NCBI RefSeq assembly: GCF_029081005.1
Contig: NZ_JAJQTQ010000015.1
Span: 44,658-108,657, forward strand
Source of the DNA: Halomonas elongata
GTDB taxonomy: Bacteria; Pseudomonadota; Gammaproteobacteria; Pseudomonadales; Halomonadaceae
DNA length: 64,000 bases
Direction of reading: 5' to 3'
Positions 38,498 to 48,715 of the stretch are shown piece after piece (position 1 is the stretch's first letter; every line of letters begins with the position of its first letter). The translations under genes and the position numbers were made by a program. The notes beneath the pieces are model-generated. The model searched no databases, was not told the DNA's origin, and saw nothing but the letters and a program-made list of their open reading frames with translations.

Positions 38498-39733
38498 ATG
38501 GTGGGTGACATGGCGGATCACGACGTGATCATCGTCGGCGGCGGCATGGTCGGTGCGACCCTGGCTTGCCTGCTGGGACAGGCCGGCGTGCCGGTGATGC
38601 TGCTGGATGCCGCCCCGTCGTCCGTGAACGCCGAGACGGCGGGGTGTGGCCCGGCAGACCTGCGGGTCAGTGCGCTCACGCCGGTTTCCCAGCGCCTGCT
38701 GGATGGCCTGGGTGTCTGGCCGTCGATGCGTGAGCGTCGTGTCACGCCCTACGGGCGCATGCGGGTCTGGGACGGCGAAGGCACCGGCGAGGTGAGCTTC
38801 TCCGCCGACCAGGCGGGCCTGCCGGTCCTCGGCCATATCGTCGAGAATGATGTCGTGGTGGCGGCCCTGGACGCGCGTCTGGCGGAGCTGCCGACGGTAC
38901 GGCGGCGTTTCGCCGCTCGGGTCGCCGGACTCGAGAGGTCCGATGACGATCCGGTGTTGTGCCTGGAAAGTGGAGAAAGGCTGAGGGCGCCGCTGGTGGT
39001 GGCCGCCGATGGGGCGCGTTCGCCACTGAGGGAGATGGCCGGGATCGAGACCCGATCAGATGACACCGGCCAGGTGGCGCTGGTGACGTCGGTGCGTACC
39101 GAGCGCCCCCATGGAGGCGTGGCGCGGCAGGCCTTCCTGGCCGATGGCCCCCTGGCGTTTCTGCCGCTGACGCTGGACGGCGATGAGCGGCATTGCTCCA
39201 TCGTCTGGTCGACGTCGCCGACCAAAACCGAGCGGTTGGCGGCGCTGTCGCCGGCATCGCTGGGGGCGGAGCTGGAGGCCGGCATCGGCGCCTGCCTGGG
39301 CCGGGTGACACCGACTGATCGCGCGGTGTGCCTGCCGCTGGCCCAGCGTCATGCTGAACGCTATACGCTGCCGGGGCTGGCGCTGGTGGGTGATGCCGCG
39401 CACAGTATCCATCCCCTGGCGGGTCAGGGGGCCAACCTGGGGATGATGGACGTGGCGGTGCTGGCCGAGGAATTGCTCGAGGCGCGGCGCCGCGGCATCG
39501 CCCCGGGCGATGAGGCCTGGCTGGCACGCTATGCGCGTCGTCGGCGCGGCGACAATGCCGCCATGCTATGCCTGATGGATGCGTTCCGGCTGCTCTTCGG
39601 GGCGCGCCATCCGGCCCTGACGCTGGCGCGTAATCTGGGGCTTGCCGGCGTCGACCGGCTGGGCCCCGTCAAGCGGCTGCTGATGCAGCAGGCGGCGGGG
39701 CAGCGAGGGCGCCTGCCCGCCGCCTGCCGCTGA
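38498..39733 (+). CDS. ubiI: UbiH/UbiF/VisC-family FAD hydroxylase, probably UbiI
   Basis: The 411-aa flavin monooxygenase has the FAD motif DVIIVGGGMVGATLACLLG and GDAAHSIHPLAGQGANLGMM. By position after ubiH it is the VisC/UbiI hydroxylase of C5, though assignment within this paralogous family is not certain from sequence alone. Two in-frame ATGs (38498 and 38510) are possible; the first has an AGAAGGG site. Confidence 0.86.
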   Translation: MVGDMADHDVIIVGGGMVGATLACLLGQAGVPVMLLDAAPSSVNAETAGCGPADLRVSALTPVSQRLLDGLGVWPSMRERRVTPYGRMRVWDGEGTGEVSFSADQAGLPVLGHIVENDVVVAALDARLAELPTVRRRFAARVAGLERSDDDPVLCLESGERLRAPLVVAADGARSPLREMAGIETRSDDTGQVALVTSVRTERPHGGVARQAFLADGPLAFLPLTLDGDERHCSIVWSTSPTKTERLAALSPASLGAELEAGIGACLGRVTPTDRAVCLPLAQRHAERYTLPGLALVGDAAHSIHPLAGQGANLGMMDVAVLAEELLEARRRGIAPGDEAWLARYARRRRGDNAAMLCLMDAFRLLFGARHPALTLARNLGLAGVDRLGPVKRLLMQQAAGQRGRLPAACR

Positions 39734-39743
39734 TCCCGCCTCG

Positions 39744-41027
39744 TCAGCGCTTGCGTTCCTCCAGCACATTCAGGGCCTTGAGCAGGTTCAGGGCTTCGCC
39801 GAGCTGGTAGTCGTCGCGCAGGCGGGCATTGAGTTCACCGTCTTCCGCGCCGTCGCCGTTGCCGACCAGATGGCCTTCCAGGTCGGCTTCGCGGACCTGC
39901 AGGCCATTGTCCTGGGCTACCTCGAGGCGACCGCGTACCACCTCGACATCGGGCTCGACTCCCTGGGCCTGGATGGAGCGACCACTCGGCGTGAAATAGC
40001 GTGCGGTGGTCAGCTTGAGCGCTTCGTCCTCACCCAGTGGCATGATCTGCTGCACCGACCCCTTGCCGAAACTATCGGTGCCCATCACCACGCCGCGTCG
40101 CTGATCCTGCAGGGCGCCGGCGACGATCTCCGCCGCCGAGGCGCTGCCACCATTGATCAGCACCACCAGCGGCACATCGGGCGCGGTGGTCTTGCGGTTG
40201 GCATAGAAGCTCAACTCGCTGTCGGCCAGCCGGCCTTCGGTGTAGACGATGCGGCCATCGTCGAGGAAGGCATCGGCCACGTCGACGGCAGCCTGGAGCA
40301 CGCCGCCGGGGTTGTTGCGCAGATCCAGTACCAGCCCCTGCAGCGGGCCGTCCTCGTTCAATTCGTTCAGGGCGTCGATGACCTGCTCGCCGGTGCGGGT
40401 CTGGAACTGGCTGACCCGCAGGTAGCCGTAGCCCGGGGCCAGGGTGTCGCTTTTCACGCTCTGGGTACGAATGATCTCGCGCTCCAGGGTGACGTTGCGC
40501 GGCGTATCCTCGCCCTGGCGCATGATGGTCAGGCGGATCTCGGTCCCCGGGTCGCCGCGCATCAGCTCGACCGCCTCCTGCAGCGACAGGCCCTCGGTCG
40601 GGGTGTCGTCGATGCGCAGGATGGTGTCCTGGGCCTGGAGGCCGGCTTGCGAGGCGGGCGTGTCATCGATGGGGGTGATCACGGTGAGCTGACCGTCGCG
40701 CTTGCCGACCTCGATACCCACGCCGCCGAATTCGCCCTGGGTGGATTCGCGCAGACTCTCGTAGTCCTCGGCGTCGAGGTAGGTGGAGTGCGGGTCCAGT
40801 TCGCTCAACATGCCGCGCATGGCATTGCGCAGCAGGGTGGCGTCATCGACCTCCTCGACATAGGCGCGCTTGATGCGCTCGAACACCTCGGCGAAGGCCT
40901 GGATCTCGGCCACTGGCAGGTCGTCTTCCGTCTCGGGAGCGGCAACGGCGGGCAGCGGAGCGGCGAGCACGGCGATGGGCAGCAGTATCGCTCCCAGGCG
41001 GCGCCGAAGGGTGGGACTAAGGGACAT
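39744..41027 (-). CDS. Carboxyl-terminal processing protease (S41)
   Basis: The 427-aa periplasmic serine protease starts with a signal peptide (MSLSPTLRRRLGAILLPIAV ... AVAA), then a PDZ domain (~GVGIEVGKRDGQLTVITPI), and an S41 catalytic domain with GGSASAAEIVAGALQD (Ser) and TDSFGKGSVQQ (Lys). CtpA-type proteases trim periplasmic hydrolases such as murein enzymes. It follows envC on the same strand, the conserved gpmI-envC-ctpA order. Confidence 0.93.
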   Translation of the reverse strand: MSLSPTLRRRLGAILLPIAVLAAPLPAVAAPETEDDLPVAEIQAFAEVFERIKRAYVEEVDDATLLRNAMRGMLSELDPHSTYLDAEDYESLRESTQGEFGGVGIEVGKRDGQLTVITPIDDTPASQAGLQAQDTILRIDDTPTEGLSLQEAVELMRGDPGTEIRLTIMRQGEDTPRNVTLEREIIRTQSVKSDTLAPGYGYLRVSQFQTRTGEQVIDALNELNEDGPLQGLVLDLRNNPGGVLQAAVDVADAFLDDGRIVYTEGRLADSELSFYANRKTTAPDVPLVVLINGGSASAAEIVAGALQDQRRGVVMGTDSFGKGSVQQIMPLGEDEALKLTTARYFTPSGRSIQAQGVEPDVEVVRGRLEVAQDNGLQVREADLEGHLVGNGDGAEDGELNARLRDDYQLGEALNLLKALNVLEERKR

Positions 41028-41131
41028 GCGGTCTCTCGCGGTTCCAGTGGAGTAGGCCCAGCATAGCGTGGGCATGGCGGCCAAGAAAACACTGTCGCAA
41101 GGGGCTGTCGTTCCGGACATCTTCGCGGGGC

Positions 41132-42289
41132 TTATCGCTGGGCTACCCAGCCCTGGGGGTCGATCGGGTCGCCGGCACGACGTACCTCGAAATAGAGTCC
41201 CGGAGAGGACTGCCCGCCGGAAGCCCCCACCACGCCGATGGTCTGTCCCGTCTCGACGGCCGTGCCGACCCCGACGCTGAAGTGCTGCAAGTGGGCATGC
41301 AGCGTCATCACGCCATCGCCGTGATCGATGATCAGTAGATTGCCGAAGCCTCGCATCCAGTCGGCGAACACCACTCGGCCGGCATGTACCGCCTCGACCG
41401 GCGTGCCAGCCGCGGTGCGGATCAGCATGCCATTGCGGTGCACGCCGCGTCCCTGGTGGAATGCCGATGTCACCTGTCCCTGGACTGGCCAGGGGAGGTC
41501 GCCTCGTGTTTCGCCGATGGCGGTGGAAGGAGGCGGACGCTCCAGGCGAGCCAGTCGCTCCTGAACCTGCTGCAGCACCTGCTCGGCATGGGCCTGTTCC
41601 TGATCGAGGGCGGAAAGGCGCTCCTCCTTGGTGGCGTAGCGCTCGTCGAGCTTGGCCACCAGGGCCTCGCGTTCGTCCACCTGACTCGCCAGCTCGGCGC
41701 TGCGTTTTTCCAGATCGGCGGCCAGTTGTTCCAGCCGTTGCCCGCGCTCGTCCAGGGCCTGCTGGTTATCGTCCAGTGCCGTGTCCAGCCTGTCGAGTTC
41801 TTCCAGCCGGGCGTTGCGGGCGTCGGCGATATGGTTGAGGTAGGTCTGCAGGCGGTCCAGCCGACTCGGGTCGTCCTGGTTGAGCAGCAGCTTGAGCTGT
41901 GGCGTCAGACCGAGGCGGTAGAGGGCCTCGACCTGTTGCTCCAGGGCAGCGATCTGCTCCTGACGCTCGGCCTCCAGGCGTTCGCGCTCCTCTTCCAGTT
42001 CGATGACCTCGTCACGCAGCGCGCGACGCTGCGACTGGATGTCGTCGAGTCGACGGTGGGTCTCGGCCAGCGTCGTCTCGATCTCGCGCAGCGCCTCGCT
42101 GGCCTCGTCCCGGGCCTGACCGGTGGTCTCGAGCTCGCTTGAGACGTCCTGAATGCGCTCGCCGATGGCATCGAGCCGTTGCCGTGCTTCGTGCTCATCG
42201 GTGACGGCCATGGCCGGCGACATGGCCAGCCATAGCGTCAGGGGCAGCAGGTGGCGCGCGCTATGTCGCCGTGAGAATGCCCGTCTCAC
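41132..42289 (-). CDS. envC: Murein hydrolase activator EnvC
   Basis: EnvC activates the amidases AmiA and AmiB at the division site. The 385-aa protein has a signal peptide ([16 protein letters not shown]), a long coiled coil at about 30-250, and a C-terminal LytM domain that lacks metal ligands (HRNGMLI and LYFEVR replace HxGxD and HFE), as in E. coli EnvC. A GTG start overlapping the gpmI stop as GTGA is chosen because it places the signal peptide correctly; an ATG 28 codons upstream would add a charged tail. Confidence 0.9.
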   Translation of the reverse strand: MRRAFSRRHSARHLLPLTLWLAMSPAMAVTDEHEARQRLDAIGERIQDVSSELETTGQARDEASEALREIETTLAETHRRLDDIQSQRRALRDEVIELEEERERLEAERQEQIAALEQQVEALYRLGLTPQLKLLLNQDDPSRLDRLQTYLNHIADARNARLEELDRLDTALDDNQQALDERGQRLEQLAADLEKRSAELASQVDEREALVAKLDERYATKEERLSALDQEQAHAEQVLQQVQERLARLERPPPSTAIGETRGDLPWPVQGQVTSAFHQGRGVHRNGMLIRTAAGTPVEAVHAGRVVFADWMRGFGNLLIIDHGDGVMTLHAHLQHFSVGVGTAVETGQTIGVVGASGGQSSPGLYFEVRRAGDPIDPQGWVAQR

Positions 42290-43860
42290 TGGGGGGCGAT
42301 CAGAATCCGGCCGGTCATCTCGTCGGGTACCGGCTGGTCCATCATTGCCAACAGCGTCGGCGCGAGGTCGCACAGGCTGCCATCGTCGAGGAGCCGAAGG
42401 GGACGCTCGCCGACATGGACCAGCGGCACCTGGAAGGTGGTGTGGGCGGTCTGCGGCGCACCGGTCTCGGGGTGCACCATCTGCTCGGCGTTGCCGTGGT
42501 CGGCGGTGATCAGGCAGGCACCGCCGGCCTTCTCCATGGCCTCGACCACCCGCCCGACACAGGCATCCACGGCCTCGATGGCGGCCACGGCGGCATCGAA
42601 GTCACCGGTATGACCGACCATGTCGCCGTTGGCATAGTTGCACACGATCAGGTCGAAATCGTCGGATTCGATGGCGCCGACCAGGCGGTCGGTGACCTCC
42701 ACGGCACTCATCTCGGGCTTCTCGTCATAGGTCTTCACGTCCTGGGGCGAAGGTACCAGGATCCGGGTTTCGCCCTTGAATTCGGCTTCGCGACCGCCGG
42801 AGAAGAAGAAGGTGACGTGAGCATACTTTTCGGTCTCGGCGATCCGCAGCTGGGTGAGGTCGCGCTGCTCCATCACTTCGCCCAGGGTGTTGGGCAGATC
42901 GGCCGGCGGGAAGGCGGCTGGTGCCGGAATGTCGGCGGCATACTGGGTCATGGTCACCAGGCTGCCATTGGCCAGCCGGGGCCGGGCCTGGCGCTCGAAA
43001 CCCTCGAAATCGTCCTCGACGAAGGCGCGGGTCAGTTCTCTGGCTCGGTCGGCGCGGAAGTTCATGAACAGTGCGGCGTCGCCGTCGTCCATGGTGACCG
43101 GCATGCCGTCGGGGGCAATGGCGGTGGATGTGACGAACTCGTCGGTCTCGTCACGCTCGTAGGCGGCCTGCAGGCCGGCCTCGGCGCTGGCTGCCCGATA
43201 GTCGCCGTGCCCTTCGGTGACCAGGCGGTAGGCCTGTTCGACACGCGACCAGCGGTTATCGCGATCCATGGCGAAATAGCGGCCGATCAGCGAGGCGACG
43301 AAGCCATTGTCGGCGCCGACCAGGTCGGCCAGCTTGGCGTTGGCGCGCTCGATGGAGGCCAGGGCGCTTTTCGGAGCGGTGTCGCGGCCATCGAGGAAGC
43401 CGTGCAGGTAGATGCGCCTGGCGCCACGCTGGGCGGCCAGTTCGGCCATGGCCAGGATGTGGTCCTCGTGACTGTGCACACCGCCCGGTGACAGCAGGCC
43501 CAGCAGGTGAACCGCCTTGCCGGCGCTCACGGCAGCGTCGATGGCGTCGGTCAGGATGGCATTGTCGGCCAGCTCGTCGTCCTCGATGGCCTTGGTGATG
43601 CGCGTGAAGTCCTGATAGACGATACGTCCGGCCCCGAGGTTCATGTGGCCGACCTCCGAGTTGCCCATCTGGCCATCCGGCAGGCCCACGAAGCGTCCAT
43701 CGGTATGCAGCAGGGCATGGGGCCGTTCTTTCCAGAGGCGGTCCATTACCGGGGTACGCGCGGCCTGGACCGCATTGTGGGCGGCATCCGGGTTATGGCC
43801 GTAGCCGTCGAGGATGATCAGTGCCACCGGGCGTGGCGTGGGGGTCGAAGTATCGGTCAT
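42286..43860 (-). CDS. gpmI: 2,3-bisphosphoglycerate-independent phosphoglycerate mutase
   Basis: GpmI interconverts 3- and 2-phosphoglycerate using two manganese ions. The 524-aa protein has [18 protein letters not shown] at the N-terminus, the catalytic serine in [16 protein letters not shown], the [10 protein letters not shown] region and C-terminal [10 protein letters not shown]. The ATG at 43858-43860 has a GAGG site. It is the first gene of gpmI-envC-prc and overlaps envC by 4 bp. Confidence 0.96.
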   Translation of the reverse strand: MTDTSTPTPRPVALIILDGYGHNPDAAHNAVQAARTPVMDRLWKERPHALLHTDGRFVGLPDGQMGNSEVGHMNLGAGRIVYQDFTRITKAIEDDELADNAILTDAIDAAVSAGKAVHLLGLLSPGGVHSHEDHILAMAELAAQRGARRIYLHGFLDGRDTAPKSALASIERANAKLADLVGADNGFVASLIGRYFAMDRDNRWSRVEQAYRLVTEGHGDYRAASAEAGLQAAYERDETDEFVTSTAIAPDGMPVTMDDGDAALFMNFRADRARELTRAFVEDDFEGFERQARPRLANGSLVTMTQYAADIPAPAAFPPADLPNTLGEVMEQRDLTQLRIAETEKYAHVTFFFSGGREAEFKGETRILVPSPQDVKTYDEKPEMSAVEVTDRLVGAIESDDFDLIVCNYANGDMVGHTGDFDAAVAAIEAVDACVGRVVEAMEKAGGACLITADHGNAEQMVHPETGAPQTAHTTFQVPLVHVGERPLRLLDDGSLCDLAPTLLAMMDQPVPDEMTGRILIAPQ

Positions 43861-44194
43861 GGAGAGGCCTCGTAGTGAAGAAGCGATGGGGGCGACACCT
43901 TGCAGGCCATCGGGGAAACGCTGCAGATATCGCCGAGCGCACGGAGAGCACGACATGACGGAGTATTCATCGAGCTTCCGAGCCACACATGGCGCAGCGC
44001 TTCACTCGCACCGGCTTTTCAACCGTGTTGCCTTGGTGGGGTCGCGACTTGCCACTGCATACGGCATCATATCGCACGGGTCCACCGGGCGTCATTTTGG
44101 CCGTCCTCGGTCGGGGCCTGCATCATGTATACTGGGCGCCGCCGGCGGTTGCCGGCCCGTTCACCGTGCACCCGAAGAAGAGTTACTCCAAGCC
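43861..44194. other. Divergent intergenic region, gpmI / rhodanese gene
   Basis: 334 bp with no convincing gene. A TATACT -10-like element occurs near 44127 on the plus strand and could drive the rhodanese-secB genes, but no clear -35 is visible. GC-rich inverted repeats (GGGCGCCGCCGGCGG area) follow. Confidence 0.45.
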
Positions 44195-44617
44195 ATGATC
44201 GATCAGCTGTTCGAATTCGTGCAGAACCATCCGCTGCTGGTGGGCGCCTTCCTGCTGGTGTTGCTCGCCTGGGTCCTCTACGAGGTCCGCAATAGCGGCG
44301 CCAACGGCGTGACCACCAGCGAGGCCACCCAGCTGGTCAATCGTGAGGACGCCGTGGTGCTCGACATCCGCGAGGCCAAGGACTTCAAGGCAGGCCATAT
44401 CGCCGGCGCGCGCAATATTCCCCAGAGCCGGGTCGATGACCGCCTCGCCGAGCTCGACAAGTTCAAGGACAAGCCGGTCATCGTGGTCTGCAAGCACGGC
44501 CAGAGTTCCGGTGCCGTTCAGGGCAAGCTGGCCAAGGCCGGCTTCGAGCGTGCGCTCAAGCTCAAGGGCGGCATGACCCAGTGGCAGACCGATGGCCTGC
44601 CGCTGGTCAAGAAGTGA
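44195..44617 (+). CDS. Membrane-anchored rhodanese-like protein (YibN type)
   Basis: The 140-aa protein has one N-terminal membrane helix (LLVGAFLLVLLAWVLYEV) and a rhodanese domain with VVLDIREAKDFKAGHIAGAR and the active loop CKHGQSSGAVQ; the catalytic cysteine is present. It is upstream of secB, the same place as YibN in E. coli, suggesting a link to membrane or export functions. The grxC gene that often lies between them is absent. Confidence 0.9.
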   Translation: MIDQLFEFVQNHPLLVGAFLLVLLAWVLYEVRNSGANGVTTSEATQLVNREDAVVLDIREAKDFKAGHIAGARNIPQSRVDDRLAELDKFKDKPVIVVCKHGQSSGAVQGKLAKAGFERALKLKGGMTQWQTDGLPLVKK

Positions 44618-44664
44618 CACGCCGGTTTCTCCTATTCTCTACTTAACGTAAAGGACGCATTTCC

Positions 44665-45183
44665 ATGGCGGAAGACAACAATCAGGGCAGCGGCGCCAAC
44701 GGCCAGGCCGCCGGCCAGCAGGACAAGCCGCAGGTACAGTTCGCCCTGCAGCGTATCTACATCAAGGATCTCTCCTTCGAGGCCCCGAACTCTCCGGCCG
44801 TGTTCCAGCAGCCGTTCAAGCCCAAGGTTGGCCTGGACCTGGACACGACCCACCAGAAGATCGGCGAGGACCTCTACGAAGTGGTCGTCAAGGTGACCGC
44901 CCAGGTGACGCACAGCGAGGAAGGCACGACCTCCTTCCTGGCCGAGGTCGAGCAGGCCGGCATGTTCCGCATCGGCGGCCTGGAGGGCGATCAACTGGAT
45001 CATACCCTGGGCGCGTTCTGCCCCAACGTGCTGTTCCCCTATGCCCGCGAGTGCGTCGATAACCTGGTCAACCGCGGTGGCTTCCCGCCGTTGATGCTGG
45101 CGCCGGTGAACTTCGAGGCGATCTACGCCCAGCGCAAGCAGCGCGAGGCCCAGCAGCAGCAGGGCGAGCAGGCGACGCAGTAA
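44665..45183 (+). CDS. secB: Protein-export chaperone SecB
   Basis: SecB is a tetrameric chaperone that keeps preproteins unfolded and delivers them to SecA. The 172-aa protein has a Gln/Gly-rich N-terminal tail, [20 protein letters not shown] and the conserved [20 protein letters not shown] with [10 protein letters not shown]. The C-terminal tail is Gln-rich. It lies 47 bp after the rhodanese gene. Confidence 0.96.
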   Translation: MAEDNNQGSGANGQAAGQQDKPQVQFALQRIYIKDLSFEAPNSPAVFQQPFKPKVGLDLDTTHQKIGEDLYEVVVKVTAQVTHSEEGTTSFLAEVEQAGMFRIGGLEGDQLDHTLGAFCPNVLFPYARECVDNLVNRGGFPPLMLAPVNFEAIYAQRKQREAQQQQGEQATQ

Positions 45184-45223
45184 CGCCCGCGAAGGTGGCC
45201 ATCAGCAAGAGCATGCACAGCCT

Positions 45224-45955
45224 ATGGCGATGAAAGCCCCTCGCATCCACGTCGCTACCGAGCTGGCGGCCGGCGGCGATATCGTGCTGCCCGAGGGGGC
45301 GGCGCGTCACGTGGCGAGGGTGCTGCGTCTAGGGCCCGGTGCGTCGGTCACCGTGTTCGACGGTCGAGGCAACGAGGCCGAGGCGGTCCTGTCCGAGACC
45401 GGCCGGAAGCGCGTGGTGGCACGGGTCGAGCGCGTTGTCGCCGGGCGCGGCGAGTCGCCTCTGGCCGTGCACCTGGGGCAGGCCATCTCCAAGGGCGACC
45501 GCATGGACTATGCCATTCAGAAGGCCGTGGAGCTGGGCGTCGCCGAGATCACGCCGCTCTATACCGAGCATGGTGACGTGCGTCTCAAGGGCGAGCGCGA
45601 GGCCAGGAAACTGGCCCACTGGCAGGCAGTTGCGGCCAGTGCCTGCGAACAGTGCGGTCGTGCTACCCTGCCGCCGGTGCATCCACCCCGCAGCGTGGCC
45701 GAGTGGCTGGCCGAGCGTGGCGAACCCCTTCGCCTGGTGCTGCATCCCGGCACGCCCGGTGTGCTCGACCGGCGCGACGCTCCCGCCCGTGCGGCGTTGC
45801 TGATCGGCCCCGAGGGGGGGCTGTCCTCTGCCGAGGTGGATGCCGCCGCCGATGCTGGTTTCGCCTCCTTGACTCTCGGTCCGCGCATCCTGCGTACCGA
45901 GACCGCCCCGGTGGTCGCCCTGAGCCTGCTGCAGGATCGCTTCGGGGACCTGTAG
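45224..45955 (+). CDS. rsmE: 16S rRNA m3U1498 methyltransferase
   Basis: RsmE methylates U1498 of 16S rRNA. The 243-aa SPOUT-fold protein has the N-terminal PUA-like part (RHVARVLRLGPGASVTVFDG), the SAM knot LLIGPEGGLSSAEV and LGPRILRTETAPVVALSLLQ. It begins the rsmE-(cvfB)-gshB-yqgE-ruvX string common in gammaproteobacteria. Confidence 0.94.
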   Translation: MAMKAPRIHVATELAAGGDIVLPEGAARHVARVLRLGPGASVTVFDGRGNEAEAVLSETGRKRVVARVERVVAGRGESPLAVHLGQAISKGDRMDYAIQKAVELGVAEITPLYTEHGDVRLKGEREARKLAHWQAVAASACEQCGRATLPPVHPPRSVAEWLAERGEPLRLVLHPGTPGVLDRRDAPARAALLIGPEGGLSSAEVDAAADAGFASLTLGPRILRTETAPVVALSLLQDRFGDL

Positions 45956-46008
45956 CCACTGGTCGGCCTCGCCCCCATAATGACCGTACATCCTTCCGGA
46001 AGACTCGC

Positions 46009-46740
46009 ATGTCCGATTATCGAGAGCGTCGCGCTGGCCATTCCCGCCGCGAGCCCATGCGCCGTGCCCGCGAGCCCCGGGTGAACATCGGCGAGGCCGC
46101 CTACCTGCCGGTGGTGACGGTCAACGAGACCGGGGCCTTCCTCGACTGGGGACATGCCCGCGATCTCCTGCTGCCCTTTGGTGAGCAGCGTTTTCGTCCC
46201 ACGGTGGGCCGTCGCGTGCTGGTGATGATCCTCGAGGACGCACGCGGTCGACCTTTCGCCTCCCAGCGTCTCGACCGCTACTTGTCCGATCATGCCGAGG
46301 GCCTGGCGGCAGGCGATGCCGTGGCGCTGGTCATCGCCGATCAGACCGACCTGGGTTACAAGGCGGTGGTGGACGGCCGTTTCTGGGGACTGCTGTATCG
46401 CGATGACGTGACCCGGCCGCTGCGTCGTGGCCAGCGCCTGGAGGGTCACGTGAAGCGGGTCCGCGAAGACGGCCGCCTGGATCTGTCGCTGTTGCCGACC
46501 GGCTCGGCGCGGCTCGATGTGGTGGGCGAGGCGGTGCTCAAGGCGCTGCGCGAGAGCGGCGGGTACCTGCCGCTTGGCGACAAGAGCTCGGCCGACGAGA
46601 TCAAGGCGCGACTGGGCGTCAGCAAGAATGCCTTCAAGCAGGCCATCGGCCGGCTCTACAAGCAGGGGATCGTCACCCTGGAGCCGACGGGTATCCGCCT
46701 GGTGCCTGGCAGGGATCAGGATTCTCACGGAGCCCCGTAG
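46009..46740 (+). CDS. S1-like RNA-binding protein, CvfB family
   Basis: The 243-aa protein resembles CvfB/YitL-type proteins: tandem S1-like OB folds (VVTVNETGAFLDWGHARDLLLP, LGYKAVVDGRFWGLLYRDDV and GHVKRVREDGRLDLSL) and a C-terminal winged helix (SADEIKARLGVSKNAFKQAI). The ATG at 46009 is used; the upstream in-frame reading is an artefact of rsmE. It is inserted between rsmE and gshB. Role in RNA or virulence-factor control is inferred from family members. Confidence 0.85.
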   Translation: MSDYRERRAGHSRREPMRRAREPRVNIGEAAYLPVVTVNETGAFLDWGHARDLLLPFGEQRFRPTVGRRVLVMILEDARGRPFASQRLDRYLSDHAEGLAAGDAVALVIADQTDLGYKAVVDGRFWGLLYRDDVTRPLRRGQRLEGHVKRVREDGRLDLSLLPTGSARLDVVGEAVLKALRESGGYLPLGDKSSADEIKARLGVSKNAFKQAIGRLYKQGIVTLEPTGIRLVPGRDQDSHGAP

Positions 46741-46794
46741 CGAAGCGCGCCGGGGGCAGGCCGTAAAGGAGGTCCGACGCCAGTGACGGCGTCG

Positions 46795-46845
46795 GTAGCG
46801 CCCAGGGATGGGTTTACAGCGCCTCCTTGAAGGCCTGCCGACGGA
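46795..46845. repeat. Dispersed repeat R2, copy 1
   Basis: 51 bp beginning GTAGCGCCCAGGGATGGG matches 57254-57304 at 43 of 51 positions. It is preceded by an 8-bp hairpin (CCGACGCC/GGCGTCGG, 46774-46795). It lies between the cvfB-like gene and gshB. Confidence 0.65.
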
Positions 46846-46945
46846 TCAGCGCTTTGCGGTACGACTTGAGCCCGAGCGCCTTGGTGCCCTTGCCGGCCAT
46901 ACGGCATACTGGCCGCATTGACCCTTCACTCCGGAATCCGATTCG

Positions 46946-47905
46946 ATGAACGATCGTCCCCTCAAGGTCGGCGTGGTGATGGACCCCATCGCCGACCTCA
47001 GCTACAAGAAGGACACCAGCCTGGCGATGCTGTGGGCCGCCCGGGATCGCGGCTGGTTGTTGCACTACATGGAACAGGAGGATCTGTTCCTGCGCGATGG
47101 CCGGGCCCATGCCCGCTGGCGTGACCTCGAGGTGTATCGCGACCCCGAACACTGGTATGCGCTGGGCGAGTCCCGAGTCGCGCCGCTCGCCGAGCTGGAT
47201 GTGGTGCTGATGCGCAAGGATCCGCCGGTGGACGGCCGCTTCCTCGATGCCGTGCATCTGCTCGGCTTCGCCGAGCGTGAAGGCGTGCTGGTGGTCAACC
47301 CGACCCGCGCCCTGCTGGAATGCAACGAAAAACTGTTCGCCCAGCAGTTTCCGCAGTGCTGTGCGCCGACCCTGGTGTCCAGTCGCGACACTGAGATCCG
47401 TGCCTTCCATGCCGAGCATGGCGACGTCATCCTCAAGCCCCTGGACGGCATGGGCGGCAGCGGGATCTTCCATGTCGGCCCAGAGGGACGCAATCTCGGC
47501 GCGGTGATCGAGACGCTGACCGAGCGAGGCCATCGGCAGGCCATGGCCCAGCGCTATCTCCCGGAGATCAAGGACGGTGACACCCGCATCCTCCTGGTGG
47601 AGGGTGAACCGGTGCCCTATGGCCTGGCCAGGGTGCCAAAGGCCGGCGAGACGCGGGGCAACCTGGCAGCCGGCGGCCGGGGCGTCAGCCGCGAGCTCAC
47701 CGACCGGGACCTCTGGCTGGTCGAGCAGGTGCAGCCGATGATTCGCGACAAGGGGCTGATGTTCGTCGGCCTCGACGTCATCGGCGACTACATCACCGAA
47801 ATCAATGTGACCAGCCCGACCTGCGTGCGCGAGATCGACGATCAGCGCGGCACCGATATTGCTGGCTCGCTGATGGACGCTATCTCTCGGCGTCTCGCCG
47901 GGTAG
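46946..47905 (+). CDS. gshB: Glutathione synthetase
   Basis: GshB joins glycine to gamma-glutamylcysteine. The 319-aa ATP-grasp enzyme has VGVVMDPIADLSYKKDTSLA, VVNPTRALLECNEKLF, the glycine-rich loop LKPLDGMGGSGIF and the C-terminal EINVTSPTCVREID signature. Its length matches E. coli GshB. Confidence 0.96.
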   Translation: MNDRPLKVGVVMDPIADLSYKKDTSLAMLWAARDRGWLLHYMEQEDLFLRDGRAHARWRDLEVYRDPEHWYALGESRVAPLAELDVVLMRKDPPVDGRFLDAVHLLGFAEREGVLVVNPTRALLECNEKLFAQQFPQCCAPTLVSSRDTEIRAFHAEHGDVILKPLDGMGGSGIFHVGPEGRNLGAVIETLTERGHRQAMAQRYLPEIKDGDTRILLVEGEPVPYGLARVPKAGETRGNLAAGGRGVSRELTDRDLWLVEQVQPMIRDKGLMFVGLDVIGDYITEINVTSPTCVREIDDQRGTDIAGSLMDAISRRLAG

Positions 47906-48088
47906 AGGTGGTACAATCCTCGGGAAATACCGAACTCGACCAGGCCGTGCCGGACACCGTTCTCGATGTCGTGCCCTGTCGGCCCCTCGATGCGGGCATG
48001 GGCAAGGAGAGGACCTGTTCATCACGCGCGTCTGGCGATTCGGCGAAGGCAAACATTACGGCGTTCACAAGGTCCGCCGGGGAGTCCC

Positions 48089-48646
48089 ATGCAAAGCTTG
48101 AAAAACCACTTCCTGATGGCGATGCCGCACCTGGAAGATCCCAATTTCGCCGGCACCCTGAGCTATCTGTGCGATTACGACGAAAAGGGCACCATGGGGG
48201 TGATCGTCAATCGGCCGCTGGAGCTGACCCTCGATGCGCTGTTCGAGCAGCTCGAGCTCGAGGGCGGCGACAGCCCGCATCGTAACGTGCCCGTCTACTA
48301 TGGTGGGCCGACCCACAAGGATCGTGGCTTCATCCTGCACGAAGGGGGCAGCGAAGACTGGGATTCGAGTCTTCAGGTGGCCGATGACATCGCCCTGACC
48401 ACGTCCATGGACATTCTGGAGGCCCTGGCCGCCGGTCGTGGTCCCGAACGCTTTCTGGTATGTCTCGGCTGTGCAGGCTGGGAGTCCGGTCAGCTCGAGT
48501 CCGAGCTCAAGGACAATGCCTGGCTCACCGTCGAGGGTCGGGCCGATATCCTCTTCGAGGTGGAGCCCGAGCAGCGTCTCGGCGCCAGTGCCGGCGTTCT
48601 CGGCGTCGACTTGAACCTGATGACCCGCGAGGCGGGGCACTCCTGA
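48089..48646 (+). CDS. yqgE: UPF0301 protein YqgE/AlgH
   Basis: The 185-aa protein starts MQSLKNHFLMAMPHLEDPNF and has the family motifs GVIVNRPLEL and CLGCAGWESGQLE. AlgH is linked to stress and alginate regulation in Pseudomonas; mechanism unknown. The ATG at 48089 has a GGGGAG site; a longer upstream reading is rejected. It precedes ruvX. Confidence 0.92.
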   Translation: MQSLKNHFLMAMPHLEDPNFAGTLSYLCDYDEKGTMGVIVNRPLELTLDALFEQLELEGGDSPHRNVPVYYGGPTHKDRGFILHEGGSEDWDSSLQVADDIALTTSMDILEALAAGRGPERFLVCLGCAGWESGQLESELKDNAWLTVEGRADILFEVEPEQRLGASAGVLGVDLNLMTREAGHS

Positions 48647-48715
48647 TATGACGGGAATGGCCTGTGCTCGTCCGGCACGTTCGCCAGCCGGGCGCCACCC
48701 CGGGGGGCGGTGCCG

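Noticed and set aside
43861..44194. tRNA or small protein in the gpmI-rhodanese gap
   Set aside because: No cloverleaf or T-loop sequence and no frame with ribosome site were found. No tRNA gene was recognised anywhere in the window.
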